A stretch of 64,000 nt of DNA from CAZIUL01 sp964542475 (GCA_964542475.1 CAZIUL010000007.1:72067-136066); one strand, 5' to 3'. Numbered from the stretch's first letter, positions 33,763 through 43,849 are shown. Made by a program: numbers and translations. The notes: generated from the sequence alone by a model not told the origin.

Positions 33763-36735
33763 TCAAGTTTTGTATGAAAATTGTCGGCGCCTGAGCAGCG
33801 AGGTAAAAGACGGTACGAACGCGAAAAGAAGCAAAAGCACAAGGCTGGCGAGCGATATTTTGCACCCCGCATAAAACGACCCCGGGTGATAGACGAACTC
33901 CACGACATGCTCACCGTGCCTGAGAGGCACCGCCCTGAACGACAGGCTCCTGAACAGTTCGCGCTCTTCTCCGTCCACCATCACCCGCCATCCTGGAAAA
34001 TGGTTGTCTGTAAGGATTAAGATCCCTTCTCCATTCATGGACACCTTCAGCCTGACGCTCTCGTTTTCGTACTCCTCGATCTCGACCGTGCCTGACCCTC
34101 CTCCTTCCAGCTCGATATCTTTTTCGAGAAACGCGAAGTTCTTGAGGAGAAGGGCCATGCTCTTTTCCATGGTGAGCGGCTCGTTTTCCGGGATCGCGCA
34201 CTTCCGGCGAAGCAGCGGTTCGAGGTGCCTGATCGCGGATGCCAGGTTGCCGCCCGGCACGGTGTTGATGTTGATCCAGTGCCCTGCAACGCAGGCGCGC
34301 TGCATCGCTTCCGTGTTCTCGTAAACCCTGCACGGCCCATCCGGTCCGCCGGGCGCGAGGCGCAGGCCATTGATCCCGCTCAGGTCGTCGGTTGACACGA
34401 TGTACCTGACGTTCAGAAGGTCGAGCACAGGGCTTTCGTAATCGAGGGTTCTCGAGTTGTAGTGATGGATGTCCACCCACTGGTCGCGCTTCAAAAGGCT
34501 GACCACCTTGTTGAACTCGGGGTTCTCCAGGCAGTCGTACCCTCTCAAGACATGGTACCCGTAAAGATAGTTGGTGCTGGGTTGCAACGTAGCGTTCTCC
34601 GGCAGCACCCGGAAAAGCCCGGGCCGGGCCGACAGAAAATCGGTGACAGGGTTGTCCGGAAAGACCATGTCCGGCTCCGTGGTGCAGTTGAACCAGGCAC
34701 CGAACATCACGAGCTCCACGAGCACGGCAGCAAGGGCGAGCCCACCCCGAAGCGCCGGGGTAAAAGCTCCCAGAAAAACGATCATGAAAAGCGCTGCCGC
34801 CCCCAGAAAGATCGCGGTGTTCTTAAAGGAAATCTCTTTCGGATGGGTAACCGTTACAGGCATGCTGTAAAAACGGCTTTCCCCTTCTTCGGGTTCAAGC
34901 GAAGGCTCCGCTTTCACGCCGAACCAGTGGATACCCTCCTTTGTCCGGTCGAGCGGCACAGAGAAGCTGAACCGCTTCCCGCCGGAGCCGTCTTCGCCGG
35001 ACACGGGAACCGTTCCTATGCCGAGGCCGTCGAGAAAAAAACGGACCGAAGTGACGCGGGGCCCTGCCATGCCTTCAGCCACGAGCCCTTTCTCCGCGGA
35101 AAAGGCGTGGCCCGGCCGAGGCACGGAAAGTTCGATCCCGGCGGGGGTGGTGTTGTGTTCTTTCAACGCGTCATCCGCAACGAATCCGGAAAGGACGTTG
35201 CCGGCATACGGCTCGAAGAAACCCCAGCCGAACACCGTACCCGCCCCCAGCAATGCGCACGCGGCCCCAACAGCTTTCAGTGCCGGGAGCCTTCGGTTTC
35301 CTTTTCCCGCGGCGTTCGTGAGCAGGTGATCGAGCCCGAACGCGCTGAGTATTGCTGCTGAAAACGCTGTGATGCAGAGGATCCTGCCGGGCTGGCACAC
35401 ATCGAACACAGGGAGGGACCGGATGACCTGGGACACAACGGGCAGGCCGTGCACCGTTCCGAACGAAAGGATGAAAAGACAGGTGAATATCCCCACCGGT
35501 GATCTTTTTCGGCAGGCGATCGAGCCGCACAGCGCAAGTAAAAAGGCAAGCACGCCCACGTAGCCGCCGTTGAACTCCGGGTACGCGGATCCGCCCCCTG
35601 CCCTCACCCCGTCGAACGGGCTGCCGTAGAGGTCGGGAAAGAGCTGCACCAGAAGGTGCGGCTTCAGGCTGATTCCGAAGCCCGCCTTGACACAGAGGCA
35701 AAGGCACAGCCCGGCGAGAACGCCCGAAAAAAGGGCTGGCCCCGGTTTACGACCGCGCCTGAAAAACCAGGCCGCGGCAAGCACTGACGCGACAAAAAGC
35801 AGTCCGAGAACCGCTCCCCTCGAGGTGTAAAGAGGGTCCCCTCCTCCGTAAAGGGATGCCGAGCGAGCCGCCTGGTTCCGAAGCTCGAGGCCGTAGCTCG
35901 CACTCATGTATTCGACAAACGGCCACAACTGAAACATGACCAGGCCGATCGCCAGGAGGCCGGCCATGACAAGGTACGAAAAGATCGCAGCAGCCCGCCT
36001 GTTGAAAAGACCGGTGCCGCGGTGCACGCGGAAGAAGGTGTAGATCCCCCATGCCGCGCTCACACAAAGCGATGTCTCCGGGTGCGCGCCTAGAAACTGC
36101 AGCGCAAGAAAAGCTATCACAAGGCATAAGGACGGCCCGTTTTTCCGGTCCAGAAAGATTTCGGTTGACCAAAGGAGAGCTGGAAGGAGCACTGCCACGC
36201 TTGTCAGGTTCGAGATCATCCAGAGGATCATGAACCCTGAACAGGCGTACACCGTTCCGCCGAAAAGCGAGGAGACGAACCCGAGCCCGAGCCTTTTCAG
36301 GAGAAGGTAGGTGAAAATCCCCGCGGCAACGAGCTTGAAGATGCTCTGCACTAGAAAGTAGGAGTTTACCGGTATGATCGCCAGCAAAAGGTTGAGCGGA
36401 TAGAAGATCGCGGTGGACAGGTTTCCGAGGTAGGGAACGCCTCCGAACACATGGGGCGTCCACAGCACGACCTCTCCCTGCTTCAGCATCTTCGCGGTGT
36501 AATGAAACCACGGGTAAAAGACAGTGCACTGATCCGCTGCGGCGGGGTTCCTCATCTCGAACCCCTCATCCCTGACAAGAGACCAGGGATATGTGCTGAG
36601 CGCGGTATCGCAGCACACCTGCACGCGCTCCGTGAACACTGCCTCGCGGAAAAAGAAAACCGCAACGCAAAGGTAGAAAGCAAGCGCGGCTACAAACAGC
36701 AGGCCTGGTTTTCGGGTGTCCGGTCCCATGCACAC
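33763..36735 (-). CDS. Large YfhO-type polytopic membrane protein
   Basis: A 990-residue integral membrane protein. The N-terminal half has about 12 hydrophobic segments, then a periplasmic beta-rich domain around residues 530-640, further membrane segments near 650-690, a long soluble region (700-930) and two more hydrophobic segments near the C-terminus. NSYFLVQSIFKLVAAGIFTY, GFMILWMISNLTS and the late DLLNVRYIVSTDD and GWRVMVDGEERELFR are typical of YfhO-like proteins, which are implicated in glycosylation of wall polymers in Firmicutes. The acidic first-loop residues fit a GT-C fold. The true start may be M3 (36729). It is flanked by a small zinc ribbon gene upstream. Donor and acceptor unknown. 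Confidence 0.85.
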   Translation of the reverse strand: MCMGPDTRKPGLLFVAALAFYLCVAVFFFREAVFTERVQVCCDTALSTYPWSLVRDEGFEMRNPAAADQCTVFYPWFHYTAKMLKQGEVVLWTPHVFGGVPYLGNLSTAIFYPLNLLLAIIPVNSYFLVQSIFKLVAAGIFTYLLLKRLGLGFVSSLFGGTVYACSGFMILWMISNLTSVAVLLPALLWSTEIFLDRKNGPSLCLVIAFLALQFLGAHPETSLCVSAAWGIYTFFRVHRGTGLFNRRAAAIFSYLVMAGLLAIGLVMFQLWPFVEYMSASYGLELRNQAARSASLYGGGDPLYTSRGAVLGLLFVASVLAAAWFFRRGRKPGPALFSGVLAGLCLCLCVKAGFGISLKPHLLVQLFPDLYGSPFDGVRAGGGSAYPEFNGGYVGVLAFLLALCGSIACRKRSPVGIFTCLFILSFGTVHGLPVVSQVIRSLPVFDVCQPGRILCITAFSAAILSAFGLDHLLTNAAGKGNRRLPALKAVGAACALLGAGTVFGWGFFEPYAGNVLSGFVADDALKEHNTTPAGIELSVPRPGHAFSAEKGLVAEGMAGPRVTSVRFFLDGLGIGTVPVSGEDGSGGKRFSFSVPLDRTKEGIHWFGVKAEPSLEPEEGESRFYSMPVTVTHPKEISFKNTAIFLGAAALFMIVFLGAFTPALRGGLALAAVLVELVMFGAWFNCTTEPDMVFPDNPVTDFLSARPGLFRVLPENATLQPSTNYLYGYHVLRGYDCLENPEFNKVVSLLKRDQWVDIHHYNSRTLDYESPVLDLLNVRYIVSTDDLSGINGLRLAPGGPDGPCRVYENTEAMQRACVAGHWININTVPGGNLASAIRHLEPLLRRKCAIPENEPLTMEKSMALLLKNFAFLEKDIELEGGGSGTVEIEEYENESVRLKVSMNGEGILILTDNHFPGWRVMVDGEERELFRSLSFRAVPLRHGEHVVEFVYHPGSFYAGCKISLASLVLLLLFAFVPSFTSLLRRRQFSYKT

Positions 36736-36771
36736 GTCCTTCAGCGCACCAAGAGCCGTTATCGAATGCGA

Positions 36772-36981
36772 TCAGTTCCCAAACATATCAAGAACATTTC
36801 CCAATGCACTGGTTTTCACCTTGTACATCTCGGTGAACTTGCACTTTGTGCATGTGACCGTTGTGAACTTCTTGCTCTGCACATTCAGGAACTTTGTTAT
36901 ACCGCCCCCGGTCGCGGCGAACTGATCGGTTTCATAATCATCGTTATCACATTTGGGGCATTTCCATCGGTGTCCCGGCAT
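36772..36981 (-). CDS. Small zinc-ribbon protein
   Basis: A 69-residue protein with two CxxC knuckles: WKCPKC at the N-terminus and VTCTKC about 33 residues later, then KTSALGNVLDMFGN. The pattern (GHRWKCPKCDNDDYETDQF, GGGITKFLNVQSKKFTTVTC) matches the widespread zinc-ribbon DUF2082 family of likely nucleic-acid-binding proteins. ATG 36981 (MPGHRW) is chosen because AAGGAG stands 6 nt before it; an in-frame ATG 6 bp upstream is possible. The longer 84-residue reading is unlikely. Promoter is presumably in 36982-37110. Confidence 0.8.
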   Translation of the reverse strand: MPGHRWKCPKCDNDDYETDQFAATGGGITKFLNVQSKKFTTVTCTKCKFTEMYKVKTSALGNVLDMFGN

Positions 36982-37119
36982 TTTCATCTCCTTACATGGT
37001 CGACAGCGCGAAAAAACGCGGACCACAAAATTGCAGTCTCATTCGAATCAGCGGGCATCATTATAGCAACGTGTCCACATGCGAACTGAAGAAAAAAAAC
37101 CGCGCGCGCCGATTGAACA

Positions 37120-37182
37120 ATGGAGGGCGCCGCTCCGTCGGCGCCGGATGAGAAGAGGCGGCAAGGGACTGCCGCCCTCCAG
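37120..37182 (+). repeat. Single TGGAGGG double-hairpin element
   Basis: A lone copy of the dispersed element: ATGGAGGGCGCCGCTCCGTC, GGCGCCGGATGAGAAGAGGC, GGCAAGGGACTGCCGCCCTC, CA. Its two hairpins and the TGGAGGG/CCCTCCA ends are intact, showing the minimal mobile or functional unit is about 62 bp without the linker of the tandem arrays. It sits in the 303-bp gap between divergent genes, so here it is in a promoter-type region and not at a 3' end. Confidence 0.85.
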
Positions 37183-37284
37183 GGAACAGTTTCGAATCTC
37201 TTTTTACCGTGCAAAACAGTTTGGGCTTCATAGTATAACGCATGACATTCTGTTCGATCCCGGCTTGATGTAAGGAGTGATATC

Positions 37285-39426
37285 ATGGCATGGACACGGC
37301 AGCGGATGATTTTGATCGCGGTGTTTCTGGTGTTCGCAGCAGCAGCCTTTCCGGCAAGGGGCGATGAAGAAAACGGTGCGCTCCCCGGCCTTGCATCGCT
37401 CGTGCCTGAAAAAACGCGGGTTCTCATACAGTTCCCTTCGTTGAAAGGGGCATGGGAGGGTTTTTGCGCGCTTCCCCCGTACAGGATCTACCAAGACGAG
37501 GAGGTCCAGGCCTTTCTCCAGTCCCTGGATCTTGACAGCGAAGAGCTCCTGCCCGGCGCTGACATGAAGACCATGGAGAAGCTTCTTTCCCTTCCCGATG
37601 TCTTCGGCGGCGAGATCGCGTTTGCCGTGCTCCCGCCCGATTCGGACCCGGAATGGGTATTGTCGCTGTCAGCCGTCGAGAACCCTGCCGGGGCATCCAC
37701 CTTTGCCAAAAACGCGCTCATCCCCTTGCTAGAGGGCATCTTCCAGTGGGGCCCTGAAAAGGTATCGATCTGCGGAAAAGAGGTCATGCTTTTCAAAAAC
37801 CCTGAGTTGACGCTTTGCATCTTCGAAGGCAGGGGCAGAATCCTGCTCACAAGCAGCGAAGAAACCATGGAGAAGCTGCTGGGACGTGCTGCAGGCACCG
37901 ATGACACGCTCGCAACAAACGAGACCTTCATCAATGCGCTCGAGAAATGCGAAGGCGAGGATGTATCGTTCAGGATATACGTCTCCAACGAAAGCCCGTG
38001 GAGGGACTGGCTGAACCTGAAAAGCGCGAGCGACATGATAATGTTCGACGCATCCGGGCTCCGCGGTGTGAGAAGCTTCCTGGCCAGCCTCTCCATGGCG
38101 GGTGGCAGGGCGGATGACCTGATCCGCCTGGACATCCCCGGGGAAATGCGGGGTTTCCTTAACCTGTTCGCAGACGCTTCGATCGACATGCAGATAGCCC
38201 GGTTCGCGCCGGAAGACACACTCGTTCTCCTCGCAGGCCATCTGAACATCCCGGAGTTCTACAAGACGATCCTCGCCATCAGGAAAGCGAACGACATCAT
38301 ATTGGTGCGTGGAGGCGCGGAAAGCGCGAAAGAGGAGATCAAGGACGAGATGGGCATGCGCGCCTTTTTCGACATGATCCCACATCTCGGAACCGAGGCT
38401 GCGCTGTTCGTTTCCCTTCCAGGGGGATCAGGGCTCTGGCCCGAAGTGACCGCGGTGCTGGAGGTGCTCGAGCCTGACCAGCTTCAGACAAACCTTTTCG
38501 CGCTGGTAAGAACCGCCACGGGTGCTGACCCGAAGACCATAACCTTCAGCAACCGAAGGATCCACTACTACAGGCTTCCTGACATGGACTTCTTGCAGGT
38601 CAGCCTGTGCTGGTGCGTGACCGACGGCTACCTCTTCGCCTCGTACCACCCCACCGTGCTCAAAAGGCTGATACGCAGGATCGATGCGGACAGAGACGCG
38701 CTCGAGAACGATCAGGATTTCGCGAAAGCATGGAAGAAACTGCCCGAAGGATCGAGAGCCGTGGCCTATGTGAACTCGCGCAGGCTGTTCAACTGCCTTT
38801 ACGGGATCATGCTTCCGGTAATGAACATGGCGGGCGGAGATGAGCTTCCGTTTGACCCGGCAATGCTGCCCACCTCTGAGGCGGTGCAGGCGTACCTCTC
38901 CTTCGGCTTGAGCGGCGTTACCGTGGAAGAGGACGGGATCCGCGTAACGACCCTGTCGGACGGGTACGGCCCCACATCCATGGCAATGTACGGCCTGTGT
39001 ATCGCGTCTTTTTTCGTACCGATGGAAGAATGGAGCGACTCCCTGACGAGACGGCCGTGCTGCGGGGACAACCAGAAACATGTCCACGACGAGCTCGAAA
39101 GCTACCGGCGAAACCACGGGCGATACCCGGCAACCCTGGGGGAGTTATTCGATGAGGGGTGGTTCGGCTCTTGGGCGTTCTCCTGCCCGAAGGCACGCGA
39201 GAACAGACCGGCTTCAGAAAATGATGCCGCTACCGGGGAGGATTTCGGGTACGTGGTCACAGCAAAAGAGATCGACCCCCCGGAAACGTTTCCGGATGAC
39301 TGGATGATCGTGTGGGATTCGGAGCCAAGGCACAACAACGGCAGGATCGTGCTTCTTGGAGAGGGCGAGGTGACATGGCTACCCGAAGAAGCTTTTCAGG
39401 AACGTTTGAAGGAGCAGGGAAAATGA
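37285..39426 (+). CDS. Exported DUF3352-like protein with pseudopilin-like C-terminus
   Basis: A 713-residue protein with signal peptide (MILIAVFLVFAAAAFPARG). Residues about 35-590 resemble the DUF3352-type alpha/beta repeats (TRVLIQFPSLKGAWEGF, FGGEIAFAVLPPD, GRILLTSSEETMEKLLG). From about residue 600 it changes to a pseudopilin-like tail: CCGDNQKHVHDELESYRRNH, GRYPATLGELFDEGWF, SCPKA and finally DSEPRHNNGRIVLLGEGEV, close to the GGRNVLFADGHVEW ending of type II secretion-like prepilins in PVC bacteria. The N-terminal prepilin helix is absent, so the tail has been joined to another body. Start ATG 37285 with AAGGAG upstream. ATGA overlap with the next gene. Confidence 0.7.
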   Translation: MAWTRQRMILIAVFLVFAAAAFPARGDEENGALPGLASLVPEKTRVLIQFPSLKGAWEGFCALPPYRIYQDEEVQAFLQSLDLDSEELLPGADMKTMEKLLSLPDVFGGEIAFAVLPPDSDPEWVLSLSAVENPAGASTFAKNALIPLLEGIFQWGPEKVSICGKEVMLFKNPELTLCIFEGRGRILLTSSEETMEKLLGRAAGTDDTLATNETFINALEKCEGEDVSFRIYVSNESPWRDWLNLKSASDMIMFDASGLRGVRSFLASLSMAGGRADDLIRLDIPGEMRGFLNLFADASIDMQIARFAPEDTLVLLAGHLNIPEFYKTILAIRKANDIILVRGGAESAKEEIKDEMGMRAFFDMIPHLGTEAALFVSLPGGSGLWPEVTAVLEVLEPDQLQTNLFALVRTATGADPKTITFSNRRIHYYRLPDMDFLQVSLCWCVTDGYLFASYHPTVLKRLIRRIDADRDALENDQDFAKAWKKLPEGSRAVAYVNSRRLFNCLYGIMLPVMNMAGGDELPFDPAMLPTSEAVQAYLSFGLSGVTVEEDGIRVTTLSDGYGPTSMAMYGLCIASFFVPMEEWSDSLTRRPCCGDNQKHVHDELESYRRNHGRYPATLGELFDEGWFGSWAFSCPKARENRPASENDAATGEDFGYVVTAKEIDPPETFPDDWMIVWDSEPRHNNGRIVLLGEGEVTWLPEEAFQERLKEQGK

Positions 39427-41948
39427 GTTTACCCAACGACAGCGTGAACAAACACAGCGCCGCATCACCGCGGATTTTCTGCATCCTCATGGCGGTCCTG
39501 GCGTTTTCATTCTGCGTACCGGCCCTTGCGCAAGACGACGAAGGCGCTTCCCGCGCAACCGCGCTCGAAAAGATCAAGAGCCTCTACGCGCGACTCGAGC
39601 TCGCACCCCGCGACTCGTACCTGAACTACGCCATAGCGACCATCGCCCGAATGCACGACATCGACCTGAAAAAAGAGGACATCGCCTTCCCGATTGTGCC
39701 GGTGGTCACGGACGACCCGGCAAGGCGCGTGGATCTGTTCAGTCTAGGCACGGGCCTGCTCGCGCTGCACGAGTCGCTCCAGCTCTCCGAGCTCATAAAC
39801 CCGAGAGACTCGGATGTGAAACGCGAAATCGCCATGTCAGAGCTCGACCCGCCAAGGCTGCCATCCCTGCCTTACGAGGAGATGATAAAAGGGCATAAGA
39901 TCGACGTTAACGAGGAAGCCGGGTTCGTGCCTGATGACTGGGCCTACTTGCGCTTTACCTCGGGTGATGAGCTTCTTTCCTTCGCTTTGGAAGCGGACCG
40001 CTGGATCAGGCACCTGATAGTGTTCTACGGCAATGAGGCGCGGGAAAAGGAGATGGTCCTGCAGCAGTTCGAGCACCTCGGGCTGCCCGATCCAAGGGCC
40101 TTGCCCGCTCTTTACAAGGCCCTGCCCGGGCCGATCACCATCACAATGAGCGACCTCTTTTTGCGCGAAGGCACCGATGTGACCGTGATACTGCCTGCCG
40201 CCGTGCCGGCCCTTTTTTTCGGTGAAAGCAAAGGCAAAGCGGAGGAGATAAGCGAGGAGCAGCGCCCATACAAAAGACACGCTGCAAACGTGAACGGCCG
40301 CGTTGTCCTGTCAACATCAAGAACAGCACTGGACAAGGTGGTCAGCCTGGCGGAAAAAGCGGCTGACACACAACCACCCGAAGGAACGCTTGCCGCGTGC
40401 GCAGATTTTCTTCACATGAGATCCCTTCTCCCCGCAAGCGCGGACGAGTCGGGCTTCATCTACCTGTCCGACGCTTTTCTTCGCCGCCTGGTCGGGCCGC
40501 GCCTGAGGATCAAGGAGTCGCGCCGCGTAAGGTGCGCCTCGCACCTTCGCACCATTGTCAACGCCGGACAGCTTTTCACGGAAGAGCGGGGGGCAAGGCC
40601 TGCAACAGTGGACGAGCTCGTGGAAAAAGGCTACCTCGAGGAGTTGACACTGCGCTGTCCGCACAGCGGCGCCTACTCCCTGGATGAAGGGAGCGTCCCG
40701 TCGTGTTCGGTGCACGGCTGCCTCGGCTTCGGCAGGCTTACCCCCAACATCGATCTGAGCATGGACAAGGCGGATGAAAACGAGGCATGGGCGTACCGAA
40801 GGTTCAGCAGGGCGTACACGAACTTCTGGCGTCGCTACTTCGACCCGGTCGGGATCTCCATCAAAAGAAACGATGAGGATTTCGAGATCGACGTCATGGT
40901 GCTTCCGCTCGCGCAAGGATCGCTCTACCGGAACCTCGCCTCATTCGCGGGCGGCGCACCCATCGAAAGCGGGGCCGGGCCCGTGCATCCCGACACCGTG
41001 TTTCTGGCATCGACCAAGGTGGACCGGGCGTTCGTCAACGATCTGAACTCGTGGATTTTCCGATCAAAGCTTGTCACAAAAAAAGAGCTCCGATCAGCGC
41101 TCCTCGAAGGGTTCGACGAACAAGTCATGCTCGGGCTGCTCGACGGGAAGATGCTCTTCGATTTCGACCTGTCGGAGTTCATGGGAAACGCTGTGCGCTG
41201 GAACCTTAGCGAGGACATCCTGCTCGCGCCCCTGTTCGGCGCGGCAAACCTGCCCGCGTACGCGTGCGTGCCGATTCGCGACATAAAAAAGGCAAAGGCG
41301 TTCCTGGACGCGCTCGAAAAAGGTCTGATCGTCAAGGCGAACAGGCCCGAGGGCGGGAGCTTCAGCATCAAAGTAGGCGCCTACGACCTCGCACCGAAAG
41401 CCGCGGTAGGAGACAAAGGGCATCGATTCAAGGCCATGACGATCGAACTCTTCTCGTTCAAGTTCAGACTCTTTTATGTGATCCATGACAATGTGCTCAT
41501 CGCTGCAACGCGGCCGGATATACTATGCCGTGTGATGGACGAGGCGAAACCGAACACCTACGCCACCCCTTACAACATCATGCTTTCGCTCTTCCCGGGG
41601 AGGTGGAACAAGGTCGGGCCGGACATGTATCTCGGCTATGAAGAGGCCGCGCGTGTAAGCTGCCTCAAAACCGTGGCAGCGCTATGGCCTTTCAGGGAGA
41701 TGGACACAACCAGCGCAAGCCGCCTGCTCGGCATCGACATCGAGTGTCCTGATTGCGGGAACTACTCGATAAACGCCGAAGGGGAGCCCTGCTGCTCGAT
41801 CCACGGCACGCCCGCGAAACCCGCTCAGACCGAAAAGCCGTCAAAAGAAAACCCCACATCAGTGCTTTTCGACAGCATCGAAAAGATCACCTTTTCGCTC
41901 CGCTTCACCGAGGAAGGGATCCACACCAGCATCCTGGTGAGAAGATAA
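39423..41948 (+). CDS. Exported DUF3352-like paralogue with two CP...CSxHG signatures
   Basis: An 841-residue protein, translationally coupled to the previous gene through ATGA (start ATG 39423). Signal peptide about residues 15-35 (FCILMAVLAFSFCVPALA). Like its partner it looks built from DUF3352-like lobes (KMLFDFDLSEFMGN, NVLIAATRPDILCRVMDEA). It carries two cysteine signatures of the prepilin-like type: CASHLRTIVNAGQLF...RCPHSGAYSL...CSVHG near residue 380-440, and ECPDCGNYSINAEGEPCCSI (HG) near the C-terminus. These CP...CSxHG motifs normally end secreted pseudopilins. Both proteins probably form a surface or periplasmic complex; the role is unknown. Confidence 0.7.
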   Translation: MSLPNDSVNKHSAASPRIFCILMAVLAFSFCVPALAQDDEGASRATALEKIKSLYARLELAPRDSYLNYAIATIARMHDIDLKKEDIAFPIVPVVTDDPARRVDLFSLGTGLLALHESLQLSELINPRDSDVKREIAMSELDPPRLPSLPYEEMIKGHKIDVNEEAGFVPDDWAYLRFTSGDELLSFALEADRWIRHLIVFYGNEAREKEMVLQQFEHLGLPDPRALPALYKALPGPITITMSDLFLREGTDVTVILPAAVPALFFGESKGKAEEISEEQRPYKRHAANVNGRVVLSTSRTALDKVVSLAEKAADTQPPEGTLAACADFLHMRSLLPASADESGFIYLSDAFLRRLVGPRLRIKESRRVRCASHLRTIVNAGQLFTEERGARPATVDELVEKGYLEELTLRCPHSGAYSLDEGSVPSCSVHGCLGFGRLTPNIDLSMDKADENEAWAYRRFSRAYTNFWRRYFDPVGISIKRNDEDFEIDVMVLPLAQGSLYRNLASFAGGAPIESGAGPVHPDTVFLASTKVDRAFVNDLNSWIFRSKLVTKKELRSALLEGFDEQVMLGLLDGKMLFDFDLSEFMGNAVRWNLSEDILLAPLFGAANLPAYACVPIRDIKKAKAFLDALEKGLIVKANRPEGGSFSIKVGAYDLAPKAAVGDKGHRFKAMTIELFSFKFRLFYVIHDNVLIAATRPDILCRVMDEAKPNTYATPYNIMLSLFPGRWNKVGPDMYLGYEEAARVSCLKTVAALWPFREMDTTSASRLLGIDIECPDCGNYSINAEGEPCCSIHGTPAKPAQTEKPSKENPTSVLFDSIEKITFSLRFTEEGIHTSILVRR

Positions 41949-42160
41949 CCGGCCATACCGAGGCCGAAGAAAATTATCTTCCGGCTCGGTTTGGCTCATT
42001 GCCACCGTCACACGCCAAATTAATCGTAGGGGCGAAAAATCTTTCGCCCTCTTGGATTATCATTATTGTTCATCCGTGTCCATCCGTGCTTGTCAACCGG
42101 CCGTCGGACCACTACGGATACCAGCCTAACCTGTCGGGCTTCTTCCCGTTGTTCGCACAT
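41949..42160. repeat. Intergenic hairpin and short dispersed repeats
   Basis: This 212-bp gap between convergent genes has no gene. CCGAGGCCGAAGA and TCTTCCGGCTCGG (about 41960-41992) form an 11/13 hairpin. GTAGGGGCGAAAAATCTTTC followed by GCCC (42026-42049) belongs to the REP-like class seen at 4117 and 6460. CATCCGTGTCCATCCGTG (42071-42088) shares GTGTCCATCCGTG with 51601-51613. Confidence 0.55.
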
Positions 42161-43849
42161 CTATTCTCCACTGCGTATGTACATCTCTCCTTCACAGGTG
42201 CCGTCACCGCTATACTTGGCAACAATGCGCAGCGATGTCTTGCCCTTTGGACCATCAGTTACCTGGGCTGTTCGATTGATGTTCCAGGAGTTGGGTTTAT
42301 CCAGCCGTTTGATGAGCAGCGGCGCTTCGGTGCCTGCCATTACTGCAACCGCACTCTTTACCTTCAAGGAGGTTCCCTTGCTCTTTTCACGGATTTCGAC
42401 CTCGTACTGCCCGGGGGCACGGACATACGGTGTCAGATCAACATCGAAGAGCTGCCACTGTTCTGTCAGTTTCGCTGATTTCCATTCCCTGACCAGACGC
42501 CATTCCGTGCCTTCACGATCGCCGAGGGCTGCTTTGTTCCCTGCCTTTGTAGCATGATACGCGGCAAAGCTCCGGATCACGGGTTTGTCAACAGCCTGCG
42601 TGACTTTCAGCCGCAGACCCTCGAGACGAACCGTGTCAATGACATCGATCTTCTTGTGTCCAACAGATGCGCCGCCCAGGAGTTTTGACGATTTGCCATT
42701 GGCAAGCCCTTCGACTTCGTATGCGCGAATGATCTGTCCGTACCGGATGTCTTCCATGGTGATGAGGTGGTTAACCTGTGTAGGCCGCGCGAATGTTATT
42801 TGATGAACCGTTCCAATGCCCGATGTTTCCCCGGCCTTGTTTTTATATATTTGGCTGACCGCCTCACCGAACGCCTTGTACCGTTCGACATGCGATTCGG
42901 GAATTAGGCCGGATGTGTCCGGAGTGGCATTGAGAAGCAAGACACAGCCGCGACCGACCGATTTGTAGTATACATCCACAAGATGATCGGTTGACTTCAA
43001 CATGTGGTCCGTTCCCGGTGCCCAGAACCATTTGTGATCGAGCAGCGTCGTGTCCATTTCCATGGGGAGCCACACGTCGCCGTCGGGATCGCTGTGCCGG
43101 CCCGTCGAAACACCGGTCAGGGCGTCCCTCTTTTTGACTGTCTGCCAGGCTGGATAGGGGGCAACCCCTTTCTCGTTGCCGGGCCAGCGCAATGTAGCGT
43201 GCGGCCCCTGGAACACCATGGCCCGGGGAGCATACTTCTTCAGGATATCTCCCACCTCGATGACGCAGCTGCCGTCGAACCACACCTCCGAGACTTCTCC
43301 GTACCGCGTAAGCACTTCGGTCCACTGTTGACGCAGGACCTTGTTGTAGGCTTCCTGCTTTGCCGGGTCTTTGGTGCGTCCCCCGCTGCCGATGCCGGCT
43401 CCCCATTGATCATCACCGGGATAAACATACACTCCCAGTTTCAGTCCGTGCTTCCTGCAGCTTTGGGCCAGCTCCGCCAACACGTCGCCTTTCCCGTTCT
43501 TGTACGGTGTGTTCTTGATCCCATATTCACTGGTGTCGGTTTGCCACCAGCAGAAGCCGCCGGTGTGCTTCGCCACGAACAGGATCTGCCTTGCGCCGAA
43601 GGAGTTGGCAACCTTGCACCACTGGTCCGTGTCAAGTTCCGCCGGATCGATCCTGTTCAACGGAGTTGAGTGATCGTCATACTCCCGGCCCTGCCATGTG
43701 CACGGGTCGAGGCACAAAAACATCTCGATTTCCATCTCATGCCAGGCAATCTGATCAGATGTAGGGACGCCGCGCGAATCAGGCTCAGCGCAAAGCGACG
43801 GCACAAACAGGACACATGCGCAAACAGCGGTTTTGATCGTGTGTTTCAT
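42161..43849 (-). CDS. Alpha-L-fucosidase, GH29
   Basis: A 562-residue exported glycosidase that removes alpha-linked L-fucose. Signal peptide MKHTIKTAVCACVLFVPSLC. The (beta/alpha)8 barrel has the GH29 landmarks: WHEMEIEMFLCLDPCTWQGREYD near the N-terminus, FVAKHTGGFCWWQTDTSEYG, and the nucleophile Asp in VSEVWFDGSC. The C-terminal beta-sandwich (about 360-560) holds carbohydrate-binding-like strands. Start ATG 43849 with GGAGAAA 6 bp upstream; ATG 43906 would add a hydrophilic leader before the signal. It stands in tandem with a second GH29 gene. Confidence 0.93.
   Translation of the reverse strand: MKHTIKTAVCACVLFVPSLCAEPDSRGVPTSDQIAWHEMEIEMFLCLDPCTWQGREYDDHSTPLNRIDPAELDTDQWCKVANSFGARQILFVAKHTGGFCWWQTDTSEYGIKNTPYKNGKGDVLAELAQSCRKHGLKLGVYVYPGDDQWGAGIGSGGRTKDPAKQEAYNKVLRQQWTEVLTRYGEVSEVWFDGSCVIEVGDILKKYAPRAMVFQGPHATLRWPGNEKGVAPYPAWQTVKKRDALTGVSTGRHSDPDGDVWLPMEMDTTLLDHKWFWAPGTDHMLKSTDHLVDVYYKSVGRGCVLLLNATPDTSGLIPESHVERYKAFGEAVSQIYKNKAGETSGIGTVHQITFARPTQVNHLITMEDIRYGQIIRAYEVEGLANGKSSKLLGGASVGHKKIDVIDTVRLEGLRLKVTQAVDKPVIRSFAAYHATKAGNKAALGDREGTEWRLVREWKSAKLTEQWQLFDVDLTPYVRAPGQYEVEIREKSKGTSLKVKSAVAVMAGTEAPLLIKRLDKPNSWNINRTAQVTDGPKGKTSLRIVAKYSGDGTCEGEMYIRSGE

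Noticed and set aside
41753..42478. 241-residue ORF across the end of the DUF3352-like gene and the fucosidase
   Set aside because: It is antisense to the GH29 gene and overlaps the 3' end of the other; composition and content are unlike a real protein.
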